Positions 59,150 through 64,000 of a stretch of DNA of 64,000 nt are shown here, one piece after another. The translations under genes were made by a program, and so were the position numbers. The DNA lies in NCBI GenBank assembly GCA_947095585.1, contig OX352764.1, positions 2,093,001 through 2,157,000 of the forward strand. The letters run 5' to 3'. Within the stretch, counting starts at the first letter, position 1, and each line of letters opens with the position of its first letter. A model generated the notes under the pieces. That model saw nothing but the letters and a program-made list of their open reading frames with translations. It was not told the DNA's origin and made no database searches. Source of the stretch: Nephrocerus scutellatus (taxonomy: Eukaryota; Arthropoda; Insecta; Diptera; Pipunculidae).

Positions 59150-59605
59150 TGACAACTTCAATGGCGTGGTTGGCGATGTTCAACCGCGACAAAATGATTT
59201 TTTATGCCGTTTAGTACATGGATCCATCATAATATCCCAAACTCAAAGAAATAATCGACGTAGTGAACTGCTCTTGGGGACTCGAAGCTGGGTCTGTCAG
59301 CCAACAAGGTCAGGCGAAAAACAATCATATGCGTATATTTATGCTAAACTGTTGGATCGATCGACGCCGCCTTGAAACTAAGGTGGGTGCATTTGGCAAA
59401 GTTATTAGTGCTTTTAAAACCAAGGCAATGACATCAGTCGCAATGGCAAAATTACATGAATTGTGCTAAGAATTCTCCTGATATCCTGAATAAATGGCTC
59501 GGTGGTAAGAGATAAGGAGACTGTGTTGGAAAATAAATTGAATTTTTCCCACAAAACTTGTGTTTTCTTTCCTAGATTACCGATTACTCTTCAGCCAGCC
59601 CTAAT
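59150..59605 (+). mobile_element. Mariner transposon fragment, plus strand
   Basis: Plus-strand mariner piece in several frames. It shows GDVQPRQNDFLCRLV (about 59180), WIHHNIPNSKK (about 59220), GLSANKV (about 59292), a KLHELC block (about 59450) and NKWLGGKR (about 59490). It ends with ttaccgattactcttcagcc (about 59577), the same outer end as at 53449 in reverse. Opposite orientation to the copy at 58157-58987, about 160 bp away. Confidence 0.75.
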
Positions 59606-60261
59606 ATTCGAAATTTTCTTTTTACAAAGAGAAGACAATTCGAAAAAAGTTTAATTTTAATAAAAAATGAGATGAGATGATTAGAAGCCTCTTTTAATTA
59701 TCACTGCAATTCGCAGTCCCAAAGTTATCTGCGGTATTCAGAGGAATAGGTTTATGCAACCAGAACTATATGTGTATGTGGTATAGGAGGACGTTACGTT
59801 GGCAACGAAGACGGTGGGATATGAAATTTAAAGTTTAAGTAAAAATAAATACTTCCTTCTCCCTTTGTGAGGGATTTAAAAGTTCTGTTGATATTGCCTC
59901 CTAAAATTGTTTCATAATCCAACAAAAACAAGTACGGATTTGTAAACTGTAAGAAAGAAATTTGAAGTAAAACATAGAATTGCGGACATCTGCGTAGTTC
60001 AGGAAGAAGAACTTATTAAAGCTGAATGGATTACTCCATAGGGCTAAGCAATCTTTCTAAATCATATCTGATGAAAAATTGACTGTGATGCGTCTTTTCG
60101 ATAGAAAACGGCTTACTTGAAGGGTGCTCTTGCAACAGACTATAGTTTATTTAGTTGTCTCATAGTAAATACTCATGTAGGTGGATGAAATATGGATCTC
60201 CTCTAGCTTCAGCAACTAAATACAAGGCTAGCACATGTATTTTGGTGACCAATTATAGAGC

Positions 60262-60350
60262 AGGAATCGATTCCTAGAAAACACCAAAAGTATTTTTCAC
60301 GGTTTCACCTGTCGTGAATGCCTGGCAAACATCAGAGAGTAATAACTTTT
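60262..60350 (+). mobile_element. SINE body fragment (same family as 26029-26301)
   Basis: It starts at a mutated B-box region (caggaatcgattcctag) and continues caccaaaagtatttttcacg and agagagtaataac, matching the complete SINE body. The A box is missing. Confidence 0.8.
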
Positions 60351-60989
60351 CACTGAAGCCAGGACTTGGATCGCAACGATCTGTCACGCCGAATATAATT
60401 AATACAGAGCAGAGAACAACAGCTTCACAAATTATTTTGGAACACCAAAGACATGTTTTGAAATAAGTCCGTCGATGAAGTAAAGTTTTATGTGATATTG
60501 AGTCGGAACACAAAAAGGCAAGTCACAGAAAAACAAAAACTGGAAAATTCATTTTACTCCATGAATGGGAAAATATTTTCCTTAGGGGACAACTTCGTGA
60601 AGGAATTTTGTTATTCTACGTCAGTTCCGTTTCAGTTGCATTACAAACTGTTCACCAGCTGTTTCAGTTGTTTTCTTAATGTTGTTGTTTGAATGGGTGA
60701 ACCCATCAGGCACTACATTCACCGCCGCAGTGCAACACAGGATTTCATGATCCAAAGTTTCTTCCCTCGCCAAGAAAGATTGATTGTTTCAAAATGCATC
60801 TGTCCAATAATCGATATCACTTTGCTTTTGAAACACTTCTACAGCTTTTGTGGAGTAAAAGTAATCCTCCGCAAAGTTACTGAGACTCTGTTTGGCTTAG
60901 ACCAGTAGTAGAGTTCAAAATTTGTTTTTTTTTTCATATATTGGTCTTAAACTAGCAATGTGGAAAGCAGACGAAAAACTTTCCTGTGC
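60351..60989. other. No gene recognised
   Basis: Frames at 60492-60692 and 60693-60908 (+) are short and not recognised. Confidence 0.45.
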
Positions 60990-61220
60990 AGACAAATCGC
61001 TTAGACGTGAGCTAAAGCAGATGCCGCAGAGCTGATGTGGAGGAGAAGCTATAAGATACTGTTTTTTGTGTGCTTGGGATTTGGAATATAAGGATGCTCG
61101 GAGTTGTGATTGAGAATCACTTAAACTTTATCCGAAGCAGATGCTACAGAAACAAAGTGGAAGTGGAAGAGAAGCGTGAGACAGTTTTTTTGTGGGCTTG
61201 GGATTTGTAATTTTTTTCTA
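60990..61220. repeat. Two-unit tandem duplication, about 120 bp
   Basis: aagcagatgc recurs at 61016 and 61135 (spacing 119), and gcttgggat at 61072 and 61196 (spacing 124). Similar gtggaagagaagc-type sequence and a T run lie between them in each unit. Confidence 0.7.
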
Positions 61221-61439
61221 CTCAGAGAAGAGATTGAGATATATTCCTGCGGAATAGCAATATTGTATGCCCAAGAATAGAGTTTGTTTTTGTAGCCTCA
61301 TGGCAACCTGCTACAAATTCCTAACAATTTATTGTAACTGTACACAAACAAATATCAGAGAAAAAGTTTAATTAAAAAATTTGATTGAAAGAGGTGCCAA
61401 AAAGGACTTTAAATGATTTGATGATGAAAATGTTATTTG

Positions 61440-62140
61440 TTCTAAAAAAAAAAGTTTCTTATGGGCGGGTTCCATGTTCGTCGATTTTCTATTAAGACGC
61501 ACGTAACCGTCATCTGTTGTTGACAGAAGTTTGGATGGGTATACATACATACATAGTTTGCAAAAGTTGCGAGTATACTGCATGGAGTACCGCAGGGATC
61601 TGAACTATATCCGCTTATGTTCATTATGTTTTTTTTTGCAAAAACCGAAACTTCTGAGTAGAAAAGTTGATTTTTGCTCGCTATGCTTCATGATTTGCTT
61701 CTACTTCTTCTTCTCTACGCTTCTCTTTGCATCAAAGAGCACTTTAAAAACAAAACCTTTTTTATGAGTGGGATCCATATTCTTCGATTCTCTATTAAGA
61801 CCCACATGAGCAGTCTCTGTTTTTGGGTAGATGTTTGGGTTGGTATACATACATACATAGTTTGCAAAAACTGATAATGCGAGTATACCGCATGGATTAC
61901 CGCAGGTATCTGAACTATATCCGCTTATATTCATTTTTTTTTTGTTGGCAAAAACCGAAACTTCTTAACTTTTATGTCGATTTTCTATTCAGACGCACTT
62001 TACCGGTACCTGATGTTGATTTATATTTGGATGGGTACACATACATAGATAGTTTGCAAGAGTTGCGAGTATACCGCAGGGATCTGAACTATGTCTGCTT
62101 ATATTCATTATACTTTTTTGTAAAAACCAAACTTTAAGAC
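61440..62140. repeat. Tandem repeat, three units of about 190-310 bp
   Basis: Markers recur in register. ctatt(a/c)aga is at 61489, 61792 and 61985. A tacatacatagtttgcaa-type block comes before gcgagtata at 61569, 61879 and 62065. ccgca(g)ggatctgaactat-type sequence follows each. Units 1 to 2 are about 305 bp apart and units 2 to 3 about 190, so unit 2 or 3 carries a deletion. On the minus strand two units encode related openings, MNISGYSSDPCGTPC and MNISGYSSDTCGNPC, probably a by-product of the repeat. Confidence 0.8.
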
Positions 62141-64000
62141 TCTTCTCTGTTAAAATGTTGATTGTTGCTTGCTTCAGATTCCCTACTTCTTCTTCTCTAT
62201 TCTCTGTTTTTTAAAGCCTGCAAGCGTAGTGTTGGTGGCATAATTTGCAAAGTGAAAGCGTGGTTTTTACGAAATTACCACCACAGTTGTCAATTTCCGA
62301 GTCAAAGATAGGAGGTTTCGTTTTTAAAAAAATATTTTCCAAATTAGTAATTTTGGTGTAATCGTTATACCCAGGGTAAGCGGTGTATACGTAGCTGAAA
62401 ACTGGAAATGGGGAGCAAAGTTAGGAGTCTTGTTATGTATGGAGACAATACGAGAATTCCAACTAAGAAGAGCGACGAATACACACTAGAAGCCGAGTGG
62501 ATTCGGAGCATTGAGCGCTCCACAAAAACAAAACCACCCGATGGAATAGAGGAATTTTTAGAGAAAGCAACAAAGTATTGAAAAAAGGAAAAACCAAAAG
62601 GACAAAAGTTATATTTGAATAAATTATTGTAACATTTTGAATGTTATAATTTTTTTCATCCGCCATCCACGCTAGAACGAAAGTAAAAACAACAAACTAT
62701 CGCTAAATGATAAACACAACTTCATAAAAGCCACTAGCGGAGAATAAAGCAAAACGAACAGTGGAACCAGCATACGAAAGGGCGGAAAAAAAGAAATGTG
62801 GAGGAAAATGTATTCTTTAACTACGACTCTATACTCACATGCAATTGCCATTTAATGATGCAAATCGAATTAATTACAGAGCACACAAATACACACACAC
62901 ACTTACGCATCGTCATCGTGCAAAAAATTAACGTCAATCGCACGTCATATGGACTACAACTTTGACAGCAGTAGAGTTCCGATCATGAAACATAACTGAC
63001 TAGAAGGAACATAACGTCTTGAATTTTCCCGTTGGTTTTTTTTTTGACAATTATGCGTGGAAATGGTCCGGCGTAAAATATCCTTCCGTTCGCTCCGATT
63101 GTATTACGAGGACTGAATGTGAGCCTTCGGGTGCAGAAAAGTCGATTTAAAGTCGATGCTTTTGAAGCTCTCAGCAACAGAGAGAAAAGCCGGATGAAGT
63201 ATACGGCACAATGGCCACAATATAAAAGAGAGAGAGAAAGAGAGTAATTTCACAATAATTGTTGCTTTGTCTCGCAGTTGCGCAAAGTGTTGTGTCCTAT
63301 TTTCGTTTGAAGGAAGAAACAGAAAAAGAGCAGGAATCAGAGAGTCCTTTTTGGTACACGAGATTTCTATCAATTCTGGTTACTTGTAGAGACGTCGCTC
63401 AACTCATACTACATTTTGTAGTTCACCTCAAAGGGAAATTTTTCTCGATGGACATTTTTCCATTTGAGGTGAGTATGGTGTGGTGTGGTGAGTAAATAAA
63501 TTCGGAACTTTTTTTCGGAGTATGAATAAAGATTCAAAATGAAATTTAAAATTAATAAAGTTTTGTTAATTTTTTTGTGCTCAAAAGTATTGATATTGAT
63601 AAGTCACCCGGCGTTCATATTTTAAATATTCCCAGCTTTTTCGGAGACTAACAGTGGTAAAAAAATTAATCAAAATACTGGCATTTCTTCCAGTTGAACT
63701 CAATGTATCCTTGTGCATCTTTGAAATTTCGAATCTCTTTTAAAATTGGTCTAAGATTTTTTTCTCTTTTTTTTCCATAGATGCCATTTGAGTGAATTTA
63801 GAATCGCTAATCAAAGTGGAATTTGTGAAATTTAAGAGAAAAGAAAGTGTCCGTTCATTAATAACTGGCATTATGTTAATTGGAATTTAAATTAAATCGC
63901 AGTGTCGAACGAATGTCTTAACACTTGTCCTCTTGTTCACTTTAATGGACATCAACTTAGCAATGCAATATCTTATGAAGAAATTTAATTTAATGAGAAT
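62141..64000. other. No gene supported
   Basis: Unassigned sequence with short CA (about 62888) and GA (about 63226-63243) runs. A segment at 63278-63468 is open, preceded by an acceptor-like ctttgtctcgcag and followed by a strong donor GAG-GTGAGT, but the encoded sequence is not recognisable and no partner exon was found. Confidence 0.4.

Noticed and set aside
63278..63468. Exon-like segment with acceptor and strong donor
   Set aside because: Open frame with good splice-like borders, but the encoded sequence is not recognisable and no neighbouring exon was found. Too weak to annotate as a gene.

Overview
This window looks like intergenic DNA from a repeat-rich insect genome, most likely a dipteran. 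It is AT-rich, has short microsatellites, a 72-nt GT-AG intron of the size typical in flies, and a very high density of decayed non-LTR retrotransposons and mariner-type transposons. There are no bacterial operons, rRNA genes or CRISPR arrays. Species cannot be named from the sequence alone.

I can support only one host protein-coding gene: a two-exon gene at 31626-32585 (+), encoding 295 residues of unknown function. It has a TATA box, an initiator and a poly(A) signal. Upstream lie four heptamers of the TAGteam (Zelda) type, including one exact CAGGTAG, which suggests early zygotic expression. Its neighbours on both sides are dead retroelements, so context says little about its role.

The rest is mostly transposon debris in a few families. 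Family A is an RNase H-bearing LOA/R1-like LINE: 1-1010 (+), 2403-3560 (-), 29443-30945 (+), 47280-47725 (+). Family B is an RTE-like LINE ending in a short GAT-rich tail: 6740-8355 (+), 11505-13215 (-), 27985-28066 (+), 42070-43445 (-), 47870-49430 (+). Family C is a jockey/CR1-like LINE: 21090-21650 (+), 23705-24385 (-), 32955-33650 (+), 53935-55020 (+). Family D is a further LINE at 24998-26790 (-), cut in reverse-transcriptase motif A by a complete tRNA-derived SINE with a 9-bp target duplication. The same SINE recurs as damaged pieces at 6596-6668, 33917-34065 and 60262-60350. LTR elements are represented by a BEL/Pao integrase piece (39481-39720) followed by a decayed env-like remnant (39820-40650). 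DNA transposons are an IS630/Tc1/mariner element with matching terminal inverted repeats (50140-51186, -) and four mariner pieces between 53.4 and 59.6 kb. Every transposon reading frame is broken by stops, shifts or deletions, so all look dead.

Other structure includes a 158-164 bp tandem repeat (21655-21995), a three-unit tandem repeat (61440-62140) beside a two-unit one (60990-61220), a G-poor minisatellite (13465-13745), a long imperfect hairpin (6209-6316) and two interspersed repeat families of unknown type. Blocks at about 8.4-11.1, 13.9-16.9, 17.7-21.0, 37-39.4, 43.5-46.9, 51.2-53.4 and 62.2-64.0 kb show no gene or known repeat I can support.
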